Positions 9,452-18,402 of a DNA stretch of 64,000 bases are shown in pieces. The stretch comes from Planctomycetota bacterium. GTDB lineage: Bacteria > Planctomycetota > UBA1135 > UBA2386. Numbering within the stretch: the stretch's first letter is position 1; each line of letters begins with the position of its first letter. Under the pieces are notes generated by a model. The model ran no database searches and was not told the DNA's origin. It was given only the letters and a program-made list of their open reading frames with translations. The position numbers were made by a program, and so were the translations under genes. Where the stretch lies: positions 1 through 64,000 of the forward strand of contig JALORC010000002.1 of assembly GCA_025459175.1 (NCBI GenBank), written 5' to 3'.

Positions 9452-9916
9452 ATGTTCCTCGTCCTGGCCATCGCGTACTTCGCGCTGCTGCACCTGCCGT
9501 TCTTCCGCCGGCGCAAGCTGTGGGACACGTTCCGCGAACGCGGCGCCTGGGCGCTCGGGCTGAGCCTGTTCACCGCCGGCGGACTGCACGTGTCGCTGCC
9601 CGAGCTGTTCGTGCCGATGGTGCCCGACTACATGCGCTCGATGCTGTCGCCGACCACGCTGGTCTACGGCGGCGGCATCGCGCTGCTCGCGAGCTCGCTC
9701 GGCGTGGTGTGGCGCCGCGTGCGTTCGCTCGCTTCGTACGGCGTCATCGGCATGCTCGCGGCGTTCCTGCCGGCCAACCTGCACGTGGCACAGCACGGCG
9801 CGCAGCTGCCGTACGGCGCCGGCGCGCTGCAGCCCGACAGCTGGCTCGCCTGGTCGAGTGTGCCGATGCAGTTCGTCTACATGGGCTGGGCCTGGCTGGT
9901 CGGGCGCCGGCGCTGA
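9452..9916 (+). CDS. four-helix membrane protein, DoxX-like
   Basis: A 154-residue protein with about four membrane segments (1-18, 30-50, 70-90, 98-115, and a C-terminal WSSVPMQFVYMGWAWLV). Size, topology, an early F-R-x-R-K-L-W and GGLHVSLPE are like DoxX-family membrane proteins. It sits 61 bases after the DUF1549/1553 gene and six bases before the DUF1501 gene, so the three are almost certainly cotranscribed. The link to the secreted partners is inferred from position only. Confidence 0.7.
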   Translation: MFLVLAIAYFALLHLPFFRRRKLWDTFRERGAWALGLSLFTAGGLHVSLPELFVPMVPDYMRSMLSPTTLVYGGGIALLASSLGVVWRRVRSLASYGVIGMLAAFLPANLHVAQHGAQLPYGAGALQPDSWLAWSSVPMQFVYMGWAWLVGRRR

Positions 9917-9922
9917 TCGCCG

Positions 9923-11314
9923 ATGCGCGCACCCCACGACCTGCTGACGCGCCGCCATTTCCTCGGTCAGGCCGGCCTCGGGGCGATCGCGCTGCGCGCG
10001 CTGCTGGCCGACGAGCAGCGGCTGCCCCACTTCGCGCCGCGGGCGAAGAACGTGATCTGGCTGTTCATGGCCGGCGCGCCGTCGCAGCTCGATCTGTTCG
10101 AGCCCAAGCCGGTGCTGCAGCGCCACCACGGCCAGCCGGTGCCCGCCGAGTACCTGGCCGGCCAGCGCTTTGCGTTCTTGAAGGGCACGCCGAACCTGCT
10201 CGGCTCGCCGTTCCGCTTCGCTCCGCGCGGCCAGTGCGGCGCGCAGGTTTCCGAGCTGCTGCCGCATCACGCGACGATCGTCGATCACGTCGCGTGGATC
10301 CGTTCGCTGCACACCGATCACTTCAACCACGGGCCGGCGCAGATCTTCATGAACACCGGCCACACGCAGATCGGCCGGCCGAGCTGCGGGGCGTGGGTGT
10401 CGTACGGGCTCGGCAGCGCGGCGCGCGACCTGCCGGGCTTCGTGGTGCTGGTGTCCGGCAAGATCGACCCGGGCGCGGGCTCCGCGTGCTGGTCGAGCGG
10501 CTTCCTGCCGACGCACCACCAGGGCGTCGAACTGCGCAGCAAGGGCGAGCCGGTGCCGTGCGTGCAGAACCCAACCGGTGTCGACAGCGAATCGCGGCGG
10601 CGCACGATCGACCTCGTCACCGATCTCGATCGCGAACGCCTCGCGGCCCTCGGCGACCCCGACATCGCGGCCCGCATCGCCGCCTACGAACTCGCGTTCC
10701 GGATGCAGAGCAGCGTGCCCGAGCTGGTCGATCTCGACCGCGAGCCGGCGGCCGTGCACGCGCTCTACGGCACCGAACCGGGCCGCAACAGCTTCGCCAA
10801 CAACTGCCTGATGGCGCGGCGGCTGGTCGAACGCGGCACGCGCTTCGTGCAGCTCTACCACCGCGGCTGGGATCATCACGGCACCGATCGCAGCGACGAT
10901 CTGCTGCACGGGTTGCCGAACATGTGCCGGCAGACCGATCGCGCCGCGACCGCGCTGGTGCTCGATCTGCAGCGCCGCGGGCTGCTCGACGAGACGCTGG
11001 TGGTGTGGGCCGGTGAGTTCGGCCGCACGCCGATGCAGGAAGTGCGCAACGCCGCGGTGCTCGGCCGCGACCACCATCGCAACTCGTTCACGATCTGGCT
11101 CGCCGGTGGCGGCGTGAAGCCGGGCGCCAGCGTCGGCGCGACCGACGAGCTCGGCTATCACGTCACCGAGCAGCCGGTGCACGTCAACGACCTGCACGCG
11201 ACGATGCTGCACCTGCTCGGGCTCGATCACGAACGGCTCGTGCACCGCTTCCAGGGCCGCGACTACCGGCTCACCGATGTCGCCGGCAAGGTCGTGCGGC
11301 AGGTGCTGGCGTGA
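9923..11314 (+). CDS. DUF1501 protein with Tat signal
   Basis: A 463-residue sulfatase-fold relative. The N-terminus [19 protein letters not shown] is a twin-arginine signal (RRHFLGQ), and the body shows the DUF1501 signature set: [67 protein letters not shown] and [20 protein letters not shown]. Family length is about 450-480, so it is complete. The family belongs to the alkaline phosphatase superfamily fold and is expanded in planctomycetes beside DUF1549/1553 genes; the substrate is not known. It is exported folded, judging from the Tat motif. It ends 12 bases before the convergent gene. Confidence 0.92.
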   Translation: MRAPHDLLTRRHFLGQAGLGAIALRALLADEQRLPHFAPRAKNVIWLFMAGAPSQLDLFEPKPVLQRHHGQPVPAEYLAGQRFAFLKGTPNLLGSPFRFAPRGQCGAQVSELLPHHATIVDHVAWIRSLHTDHFNHGPAQIFMNTGHTQIGRPSCGAWVSYGLGSAARDLPGFVVLVSGKIDPGAGSACWSSGFLPTHHQGVELRSKGEPVPCVQNPTGVDSESRRRTIDLVTDLDRERLAALGDPDIAARIAAYELAFRMQSSVPELVDLDREPAAVHALYGTEPGRNSFANNCLMARRLVERGTRFVQLYHRGWDHHGTDRSDDLLHGLPNMCRQTDRAATALVLDLQRRGLLDETLVVWAGEFGRTPMQEVRNAAVLGRDHHRNSFTIWLAGGGVKPGASVGATDELGYHVTEQPVHVNDLHATMLHLLGLDHERLVHRFQGRDYRLTDVAGKVVRQVLA

Positions 11315-11326
11315 ACCCTCGCGGCG

Positions 11327-11755
11327 CTACTTGACCAGCAGCTCCTGGATGCGCGGGTGCGCCGCCAGCTGCGCCAGCGCGAGATTCGCGAGTTCGAGCG
11401 GGTGCTCCTGCAGCTTGGCAGCCAACGGCTTGGCGATCACCTTGCGCAAGGCGCCGATCATGTGGGTCGGCGCGAACAACGCGCAACTCGCGACCCCGTG
11501 CGTCGTCAGCTCCTTCTGCAGCCACGGCGCGACCTCGCGCGCGAAGTGGGCGAGCGCCTCCTCGTGCTCGTGGCTGGTGCCGGCCGAGCGCCCCGGCGCC
11601 AGTCGATCCGGACGATGGTGTTCGCCGGCGACGAAGGTCGTCGCCAGGCTCGCCATCTCGTCGAGATGCGGGCTGCCCTTGGCAGTCCGCGAACCGCGCA
11701 CCAGGCGCGCCTTCATGCTGTCGAGAACAACGAACCAGCGGTGGCTGTCGGGCAT
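11327..11755 (-). CDS. host attachment family protein
   Basis: A 142-residue protein beginning RWFVVLDSMKARLVRG and ending with two helices (IAKPLAAKLQEHPLELANL). The W-x-V-V-x-D-x-x-x-A-R start and the FAREVAPWLQKEL helix match the Host_attach family (PF10116; known from Agrobacterium and widespread in bacteria), a fold related to eRF1 domain 1. Despite its name, attachment has been shown in few cases and many members are of unknown role. The Met at 11755 is in the right place relative to the conserved strand; a longer frame exists upstream but lacks family features. Convergent with the DUF1501 gene. Confidence 0.75.
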   Translation of the reverse strand: MPDSHRWFVVLDSMKARLVRGSRTAKGSPHLDEMASLATTFVAGEHHRPDRLAPGRSAGTSHEHEEALAHFAREVAPWLQKELTTHGVASCALFAPTHMIGALRKVIAKPLAAKLQEHPLELANLALAQLAAHPRIQELLVK

Positions 11756-11822
11756 CCCGGAACAGTAGAGCCCGGCGGGTGCCAAGCCATCGGCCATAGT
11801 CGGCAACCTGCGGCCGAAGCTG

Positions 11823-13013
11823 TCACCGCGCGATCGCGACCCGCCGCCCCTCGACCGCGCTGACGTAGGCCGCGTAGACGACGCGCACGACCTCGAGCCC
11901 GAGTTCGCCATCGGCCTCGACCAGGGGCCCGCCCACCAACCGTTCCGCAACCGTCTGCACGAGCCCCTGGTGCCCCGAACTCCAGTCCTCGTCCGGCATC
12001 GGCGTCGACCACCCGGCCTGGCCGGCGAGCTTCTCCATCATGTATTCACTGCCGAACGCCCCGTCGCGCACCGCGTAGGCCCGCAGCGCGTCCATCGGCG
12101 ACAGCGAACACTCGAAGCGGTGATCGCTGCCGCACACCGACAGGTAGCTCTGCATGCCACCGAGCAGGTTGTCGCTGCCGTGCGCGAGGCCGCGCGTGCC
12201 GTCGTCGAAGTGCAGCACGCACGAACCCCAGTTCTCGACGCCGTTCCAGCCGGTCGCGAGGTCGGTCGGCGCCCCGGCCGCCGCCGCGGCCGCGGCGAGA
12301 TCGGCGACCTCGGCGGTGACCGCGACCACCCGCGTCGGCGCACCGCGTCGGCGCAGCCCTTCGCGTCGCTTCCACCACAGCATCGCGCCGATCGGATGCG
12401 CACCGAGCCGCAGCAGCGCGCCACCGCCGGCGTGCCGCCAGTCCTTCGCGTACGGCGAGTGGGAGCCCGAATGGCTCTCCCAACCGCGCAGCTCGAGCGC
12501 GATGCCCTTGGCCGCCACCGCCAGCGCCGCGGCGCGCACGATCGCCGGCGCGAACAGCCAGTTCTCGCCGTAGAACAGTTCGACCGACGCGCGCCGGCAC
12601 GCTTCGACCATCGCCCGCGCATCGTCGACCGCGGCCGCCAGCATCAGCGGCCGCGGCACCGCCGCCACCGCCTCGGCCGACGCCCCGGCGGCGAGCCCCT
12701 GCCCCCAGAATGCCGTCAGCGGCTTCGTGCACAGCACGTGCTTGCCGGCGGCGGCGGCGCGTTCGCACAGCGTGCGGTGCGCATGATTGGGCACACACAG
12801 GTCGAGCAGCTGCACCTCCGGATCGGCCAACGCCGCGTCGATCGAGACGCCGCGCGCAGCGCCGTGCTCGCGCGCGAACGCCGCGGCCCGGGCCGCATCG
12901 CGCGCAGCGACGACGATGGTTACCGCTACGCCGTGCACGCGCCGCCAGCAGCGCATCCGCGTGCGCGCAAGGAAGCCCGTACCGACGATCGCGATGGTGA
13001 GTGGACGGTTCAT
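11823..13013 (-). CDS. Gfo/Idh/MocA-family oxidoreductase
   Basis: A 396-residue NAD(P)-dependent dehydrogenase. Residues 6-13 are the Rossmann loop (IAIVGTGF), followed by VVAARDAARAAAFAREHG and a CVPNHAHR strand. The catalytic E-K-P is C-T-K-P here (HVLCTKPL), keeping the lysine. The C-terminal Gfo/Idh/MocA fold has the GGGALLRLGAHPIG segment that normally gives the His of the active site. Substrate cannot be read from sequence; sugars, inositols and dihydrodiols are all used by the family. Its start overlaps the stop of the Nramp-like transporter by four bases, suggesting that the transporter supplies its substrate. Confidence 0.85.
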   Translation of the reverse strand: MNRPLTIAIVGTGFLARTRMRCWRRVHGVAVTIVVAARDAARAAAFAREHGAARGVSIDAALADPEVQLLDLCVPNHAHRTLCERAAAAGKHVLCTKPLTAFWGQGLAAGASAEAVAAVPRPLMLAAAVDDARAMVEACRRASVELFYGENWLFAPAIVRAAALAVAAKGIALELRGWESHSGSHSPYAKDWRHAGGGALLRLGAHPIGAMLWWKRREGLRRRGAPTRVVAVTAEVADLAAAAAAAGAPTDLATGWNGVENWGSCVLHFDDGTRGLAHGSDNLLGGMQSYLSVCGSDHRFECSLSPMDALRAYAVRDGAFGSEYMMEKLAGQAGWSTPMPDEDWSSGHQGLVQTVAERLVGGPLVEADGELGLEVVRVVYAAYVSAVEGRRVAIAR

Positions 13014-14389
13014 GCCGACAACAAGGAGCCCAAGTAGGAGACGAGGAACAGGACCGGCACCACCACGGCGATGACCAGACCGAGCAGCCACAGCGCCCCG
13101 CGAACGCCGCGCGGGCGGTCGGCGCCGAGATACCGTTCGCTGCGCTGCAACACCAGGAAGCCGTAGTAGGCGAGCGGCAGCAGTGCCCCGGCGACGATGC
13201 TGGTCGGCACCGCGAGGTACACCGACATCTTGGTCCAGAACAGGCTGCCGAGCACCCCGGGTGCCGGCAGCAGCGTCGCCAGGCGATAACCGCGCGAACC
13301 GATGCGCAGGTCGAACATCTCGGCGCAGGCCAGGCCGGTGCAGACCATGTGCAGCGTGATCGTCGTCAACAGCATGCCGAGCAGGCCGAGGTCGAACAGC
13401 ACCCGCCCGAGCACCGGGCCGAGCAGGCCACCGAGCGACTTCGCCGCTTCGACGGGCGAGATCGAGCTGCCAGAGAAGCCGTCGTACAGCGTTGCCGCCG
13501 CGACGATCACCATCAGCGTGGTCACCAGCACGTACGGGACCACCATGCCGAACGCGATGTCGCTGCGCGCGTACTCGCGGTGTTCGCGCCCCCAACCACG
13601 CGCCAGCAGCGTGTACGGGTACAGGAACGTCATGTTGACGCCGACCGCGGTGGCGAGGCCCGAGATCGCGATCGGCAGCGACTGCACGCCGCCGCGATCG
13701 GCCGGCAGCGTCGGCACGAAGCCGGCCGCGATGGCGCCCGGGTCGCGCATTCCCGTGCGCACCGCGACGACGCCGAACAACACCACGATGGTCCACACCA
13801 TCCATCGCATCAGGCGATCGAACAGCCGCTGCATCCCGCCGCCCGAGCCGAAACTCAGCGCCGTCGGGATCGCCCACGCCAGCACCAGCAGCCCCATCGG
13901 GAAGCGCGGCAGTTCGAGCCCGGCCACCGCGCCGAGGTCGACGAGCACCGCCGACGCCAGCGAGTACTGCGCGAAGTGCCAGACCATCGACGCCAGCACC
14001 GTGCCGATCGCCCAACCCCACGCGATGAACGGGCCGGCATGGGTGCGCATCGCCGTGAACGGCCGCATGCCGGTCGACAGCGTCTGGTGGGCGATCGCGG
14101 CGAACACGATGCCACCGAGCAGCATGCCGAGCGGCATCACCCACAGCAGTTCGTAGCGGAACGCGGCGCCCGACAGGATGCAGGCAGACGCGGTGCCACC
14201 GCCGAGCGTCAGCGCGCTCTGCAGGTAACCCGGCCCGCCGCGCCGCAGGAACGCCAGCTTGCGCTGCAACCACGGCCGGGTAGCGACGTCGGCGAGCCAG
14301 GCGCGCTCGGCCGCCAGGCGTTGCGGGTCGGGCGGGTGGACCATCGGCAGCCCGCGCGCATCGGGGCGATGTGGGTCGGGGAGTGCCAT
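13010..14389 (-). CDS. Nramp-family transporter lacking the metal-binding motifs
   Basis: A 459-residue membrane protein with about 11 helices. TM1 begins GPGYLQSALTLGGGTASA, in the place of the Nramp GPG...DPGN. TM6 is NMTFLYPYTLLARGWG in the place of M-P-H-N. Both metal-coordinating motifs (D and N of DPGN, M of MPH) are therefore absent, as in a subset of planctomycete and related transporters, so transport of Mn or Fe is doubtful. The ATG at 14389 gives a normal N-terminus; 48 bases further up another ATG is possible. It is translationally coupled to the oxidoreductase gene, suggesting that the pair handles one organic substrate. Confidence 0.8.
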   Translation of the reverse strand: MALPDPHRPDARGLPMVHPPDPQRLAAERAWLADVATRPWLQRKLAFLRRGGPGYLQSALTLGGGTASACILSGAAFRYELLWVMPLGMLLGGIVFAAIAHQTLSTGMRPFTAMRTHAGPFIAWGWAIGTVLASMVWHFAQYSLASAVLVDLGAVAGLELPRFPMGLLVLAWAIPTALSFGSGGGMQRLFDRLMRWMVWTIVVLFGVVAVRTGMRDPGAIAAGFVPTLPADRGGVQSLPIAISGLATAVGVNMTFLYPYTLLARGWGREHREYARSDIAFGMVVPYVLVTTLMVIVAAATLYDGFSGSSISPVEAAKSLGGLLGPVLGRVLFDLGLLGMLLTTITLHMVCTGLACAEMFDLRIGSRGYRLATLLPAPGVLGSLFWTKMSVYLAVPTSIVAGALLPLAYYGFLVLQRSERYLGADRPRGVRGALWLLGLVIAVVVPVLFLVSYLGSLLSA

Positions 14390-14488
14390 CGAGGGAGCTT
14401 GGTTACTGGGCCCTGTCGAAGATGCAAGCCCGAGCAACCGGTGCGCTCGACAAGATGCTCACTGCCCCGGCCCCGGCGCGAGCGATCC

Positions 14489-16090
14489 TCATCGGGCAGT
14501 GCCAGTCGGCTGCAAGACCGACTCCTCGCGACTCCACGAGGGCTCGTTCCGGAGCAGCGGGGTGGTGAAGGAGATGACATTGGCGGCCCCACGCACGCTG
14601 CAGCGCGGCAACGCGCGCTGCAGGGCCTGCACCTCGGCATGGTGCCAGCCATTGTCCCCGACATCGAGCCGGGTCAGTTGCCGGAGTTGCGCCAGGGCCG
14701 CGCGGGCGTCCGCGGGCATGGTCACCTCGCGCAGATCGAGTTCGCGCAGTGCCGACATGGTGGCGAGCTGTGCTACCGCCGCGGCATCGAGCTCGACGCC
14801 GGGGAGCCGCAGCTTCTCGAGCCGCGTGCGGGCCAGGGTCGGCCACCACCGCGAGACGTCGCTGTTCCGCGCCGCGAGCGCCAGCCGGCGCAGGTTCGGC
14901 ATCGACAACACCGTGGCCACGATCGACTCGGGGTCCCGATCGCGAACGGCGGAGTCCGTGCGGGCCTCGCAATCGACGGCGAGGTGCAGCTCGATGAGCT
15001 TCGGCAGCTGCGCGATCGTCGGCAGCAGACGCTCCGCGACCGGGAACGGTGCGAGGCTGTCACCGACCATGGCCAGCGTCTCGAGACGCGCGCCCAGTGT
15101 CGCCAGCGCTTCGCGGGTCAGGCCCGGAACGCTGCCGCGGAGGTGCAGGGAGCGGAGATTCGGCAGTCGCGCGAGGCGCGTCCAACCGGCCGCGGTGAAC
15201 CCCGTCCCGTGCACGCGCAGCTCCCGCAAGCGGGGCAGCACCATCAGCACCACCGCGAGGCGATCGTCGAATTCGCCGTCGAGTTCGAGCGACTCCACCT
15301 GCTGCAGCCGCGGCAACTGATCCTGCAGGTCGTCGACGGTCGTCTGGCGGCAGGACAGCCAGCGCACGGTGGCCGGCACCGCGCGCAGCGCGGCGATGGA
15401 CTCCGCGATGGCCCGGGTGTCCTGCCCCTGCTGCCGCGCCTGCTCCAGCAACCGGCGCAGACAGCGCGCAGCATCGGCACCAGGATTCCACTGCGCGCTG
15501 TCGAGGCACAGCACGGCGGGGTCTTCGAAGCACAGCTGCAGGCAGCGGCCATCCGCGGTGATCAGTTGCACGCGGGCCCACGGCGCCAAAGCACCGTCCG
15601 GGCTCGCGACGAGCAGATTTCCCCCGTTCACCTGGATGCGCGGCTCGGTCATCGCGGCCGGCACGGCCGGCAACGGAGTCCAGGGGCCGCGCAGCAGCCG
15701 CAGCGTCGCCGGATCGACGCTGTGGGCTTCACTGCCCGGCTCGGTCACGCCTTCCCGCTCGAAACTGCGCTGCAGCACGCGCAGCGGCTGCACCCGCACC
15801 ATCGCCACCTGCGGCAGGAACTCCGCCAACTGCTGCGCATCGTCGGGCACGAACGGCACGAACCGCTGCACCGGCTCCTGCAACGGCACCGGGTCGGTCT
15901 CCAACCGCTGCAGCACGGCGGCGCCGACGGTCACGCCGAGGCCGAACACGACGAGTGCCGCCAACCACCACGCGGGGCGCGGCCGCGGCACCACGGCCGA
16001 CGCCGACCCGTCCGCACCGGCGCCGAGTTCTTCTTCGAGCAACACATCGACGAACCGCAGTCCGTCGTCCTGCAGCAGCTGGTCAGTCAT
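14489..16090 (-). CDS. membrane-anchored leucine-rich repeat protein next to an ECF sigma gene
   Basis: A 533-residue protein: a short cytoplasmic N-terminus (1-40), one membrane segment (41-60, WWLAALVVFGLGVTVGAAVL), then an extracytoplasmic region of about 220 residues, then leucine-rich repeats from about 265 to 500 (LPRLRELRVHGTGF, LPNLRSLHLRGS, LPKLIELHLAVD, MSALRELDLREV, LRQLTRLDVGDNG). Its start overlaps the ECF sigma stop by eight bases. The topology (cytoplasmic N-terminus, TM, outside sensor) is that of an anti-sigma factor, although no zinc-binding anti-sigma domain is present. Partner role is inferred from the overlap. Confidence 0.8.
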   Translation of the reverse strand: MTDQLLQDDGLRFVDVLLEEELGAGADGSASAVVPRPRPAWWLAALVVFGLGVTVGAAVLQRLETDPVPLQEPVQRFVPFVPDDAQQLAEFLPQVAMVRVQPLRVLQRSFEREGVTEPGSEAHSVDPATLRLLRGPWTPLPAVPAAMTEPRIQVNGGNLLVASPDGALAPWARVQLITADGRCLQLCFEDPAVLCLDSAQWNPGADAARCLRRLLEQARQQGQDTRAIAESIAALRAVPATVRWLSCRQTTVDDLQDQLPRLQQVESLELDGEFDDRLAVVLMVLPRLRELRVHGTGFTAAGWTRLARLPNLRSLHLRGSVPGLTREALATLGARLETLAMVGDSLAPFPVAERLLPTIAQLPKLIELHLAVDCEARTDSAVRDRDPESIVATVLSMPNLRRLALAARNSDVSRWWPTLARTRLEKLRLPGVELDAAAVAQLATMSALRELDLREVTMPADARAALAQLRQLTRLDVGDNGWHHAEVQALQRALPRCSVRGAANVISFTTPLLRNEPSWSREESVLQPTGTAR

Positions 16091-16613
16091 GGCGGGTCCT
16101 CCGTTCGATGCACTCGCCGAGCACGCGCCGCACCCGGTCCAACAACGACTTCACGCCTTCGACGCCGAGCCCGGTCCGTGCCGCGATCGCGTCGCGCGAC
16201 CACCCGTCGCGGTAGCGCAGCTCGACGACGAGGCGGGACCGTTCCGGCAACGAATGCAGACATTGCGCCAGCGCCGCGCGTCGCTCGGCCCCACCGTCGT
16301 CCCCCATCTGCACGCTCCAGGCCGCCGCGAGGCGGTCGAGATCCGCCACCTCGCGCCGCCGGCCGAGCCGGCGCAGCTGGGCCTGCAGCGCATGGCGCGC
16401 GGTCACCAACAGCCATGGGAGCGGCGGCACCGCGGTACCGAACGAGCGCACCGCCGCCAGCAACACCTCCTGGGCGAGATCGTCGATCTCGTGCCGGGCG
16501 GCGCCGAGGAAGCGCAGGTAGCGCCGCACCGCGGCCAGATCCTGGTCGGGCCACGGCAAGGGCTCTCGGTCCGGGGGCGCGTCGTCGACCGGCCTTTCGA
16601 GCTCGGGGGTCAT
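16083..16613 (-). CDS. ECF-type sigma-70 family RNA polymerase sigma factor
   Basis: A 176-residue ECF factor. Region 2 spans about 25-85: YLRFLGAARHEIDDLAQEVLLAA is the expected D-D-L-x-Q-E segment, and LPWLLVTARHALQAQLRR the region 2.4. Region 4 (about 115-165) has LPERSRLVVELRYRDG and the recognition helix SRDAIAARTGLGVEGVKSLL. Its length is normal. It is translated together with the LRR membrane protein, so it is probably regulated by it. It is transcribed away from the sulfatase gene, with 145 bases in between. Confidence 0.93.
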   Translation of the reverse strand: MTPELERPVDDAPPDREPLPWPDQDLAAVRRYLRFLGAARHEIDDLAQEVLLAAVRSFGTAVPPLPWLLVTARHALQAQLRRLGRRREVADLDRLAAAWSVQMGDDGGAERRAALAQCLHSLPERSRLVVELRYRDGWSRDAIAARTGLGVEGVKSLLDRVRRVLGECIERRTRHD

Positions 16614-16758
16614 GCGGGGAAGGTGCCGAAGAACAGCCCGCGGGGGCAGGCAATCAGGGAATTCGAATCCACCGGCTCCACGACCTGGTCCACCACGGCT
16701 CGGCCGCCTCCGCTCCCGCCCAGCCCGAACGTCTCCTCGCGCGCGCTAGCATGCGACG

Positions 16759-18324
16759 ATGTCGACGCATTCCGGCTGGCTCCGTCCGTCGTTGATGCTC
16801 GCCGCAGCGTTGGCGGCGGCCTGCACGACGAGCGCCACGAAGCCTCGCGACCCGCGCCGCCTGCCGAACATCGTCGTGCTCTATGCGGACGATCTCGGTT
16901 ACGGCGACCTCGGCTGCTACAACCGCGACAGCCGGATCCCGACGCCTCACCTCGATCGCCTGGCGGCACAGGGGCTGCGTTGCCGCGATGCGCACAGCTC
17001 CTCCGGCATCTGCTCGCCGAGCCGCTACGCGCTGTTGACGGGTCGCCACCACTGGCGGCAGTTCCACGAGATCGTCGACACGTTCGGGCCTTCGGTGTTC
17101 ACCGAGGGCCAGCTGACGCTGCCGGCGATGCTGCGGGCGCGCGGCTACCGCACCGCCTGCATCGGCAAGTGGCATCTCGGTTGGGACTGGAACGAGATCC
17201 GCCGCCCCGGGGCCGAGCCGGTCGCAGCGAACGGCAAGCCGGCGGCGCACGCGGCGGCCGACTTCGACTGGACGCAGCGCATCCCCGACGGCCCGCTGGC
17301 GCACGGCTTCGATCACTACTTCGGCGACGACGTGCCCAACTTCCCGCCGTATGCGTGGATCCACGACGATCTCGTCGTGCAGGCGCCGACGGTGCCGTTC
17401 GCACCGATGCCGCTGCCGACGGAAGGCACGGCCGAAGGCCGGCCGGGTCCGATGGTCGCCGGCTGGCGGCTCGACGCGGTGATGCCGACGCTGACCGAGC
17501 ACGCACTCGCGTGGTTGCACGAGCAGCGCGGCGGCGAGCAGCCGTTCTTCCTCTACTTCCCGTTCACGTCGCCGCATGCGCCGATCGTGCCGACCGCCGA
17601 GTTCGCCGGCCGCAGCGGGGCCGGCGCCTACGGCGACTTCGTGATGCAGACCGATGCGGCGGTCGGGGCCGTGCTCGCGGCCCTCGACGCACTGCAGCTC
17701 GCCGACGACACGCTGGTGATCTTCAGCTCGGACAACGGGCCGGAGATCTTCGCCTACGACCGCATCCGTCGCACCGGGCATCGCAGCGCGGGCGGGCTGC
17801 GCGGGCTCAAGCGCGACGTCCACGAAGGCGGACATCGGGTGCCGCTGTTGCTGCGTTGGCCCGGCGTGATCCGACCCGGGCGCGTCACCGACGCGCTGAT
17901 CGGGCAGGTCGACGTGATGGCCACGCTGGCGTCGTTGCTCGGCTACGAACTGCCGGCGAACGCGGCCGAGGACAGCTTCGACCTGCTGCCGCTGCTGCGC
18001 GGCGAGAGCGAGGACGGTCGCCCGTTCCTGGTGCACAACACCTACCCGACGGCGTGGGCGATCCGCCGCGGCGACTGGCTGCTGATCGACGCCGCGGACG
18101 GCTCGCACAACCGGGTGCCTGATTGGCTCGTGCAGCTGGAGGGCTACCAACCGAATACGCAGCCGGTGTCGCTGTTCGACCTGCGCACCGATCCTGGCCA
18201 GAAGCATGATCTGAGCCCACGGCACCCGGAGCTCGTCGCCGAACTGCAGGCCCTGCTGCGTCGATTGCGTCAGCAGGGCCACAGTGCGCCGCGACTCGAA
18301 GCCCGCGCCGACCGCGGGCGATGA
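16759..18324 (+). CDS. arylsulfatase lipoprotein
   Basis: A 521-residue sulfatase. Residues 1-22 form a lipoprotein signal (AAALAAAC, lipid Cys22). The metal site starts at NIVVLYADDLGYGDLG (Asp44, Asp45), and the active-site Cys85 of CSPSRYALLTGR is the residue turned into formylglycine by an anaerobic or aerobic sulfatase-maturing enzyme not in this window. GKWHLGWDWN carries the catalytic Lys/His pair, and FFLYFPFTSPHAP and FSSDNGPE the remaining metal ligands. Planctomycetes hold many sulfatases for degrading sulfated polysaccharides; the exact sulfate ester is unknown. It acts outside the cytoplasm. Confidence 0.93.
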   Translation: MSTHSGWLRPSLMLAAALAAACTTSATKPRDPRRLPNIVVLYADDLGYGDLGCYNRDSRIPTPHLDRLAAQGLRCRDAHSSSGICSPSRYALLTGRHHWRQFHEIVDTFGPSVFTEGQLTLPAMLRARGYRTACIGKWHLGWDWNEIRRPGAEPVAANGKPAAHAAADFDWTQRIPDGPLAHGFDHYFGDDVPNFPPYAWIHDDLVVQAPTVPFAPMPLPTEGTAEGRPGPMVAGWRLDAVMPTLTEHALAWLHEQRGGEQPFFLYFPFTSPHAPIVPTAEFAGRSGAGAYGDFVMQTDAAVGAVLAALDALQLADDTLVIFSSDNGPEIFAYDRIRRTGHRSAGGLRGLKRDVHEGGHRVPLLLRWPGVIRPGRVTDALIGQVDVMATLASLLGYELPANAAEDSFDLLPLLRGESEDGRPFLVHNTYPTAWAIRRGDWLLIDAADGSHNRVPDWLVQLEGYQPNTQPVSLFDLRTDPGQKHDLSPRHPELVAELQALLRRLRQQGHSAPRLEARADRGR

Positions 18325-18402
18325 CCTCGATGGCACGGGCCGCGCAGCGGCCGTGGACTTTGCCGCCGCGGCCGCGTCGCACCAGCCGGTATCCTGCGCC
18401 TG

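Noticed and set aside
11823-14389. One long protein covering oxidoreductase and transporter
   Set aside because: The frame is open across both, but each has its own start and stop with a four-base overlap, and the two domains are in different frames.
16614-16758. A conserved operator between the ECF sigma gene and the sulfatase
   Set aside because: No inverted repeat or recognisable -35/-10 pair could be found in these 145 bases.
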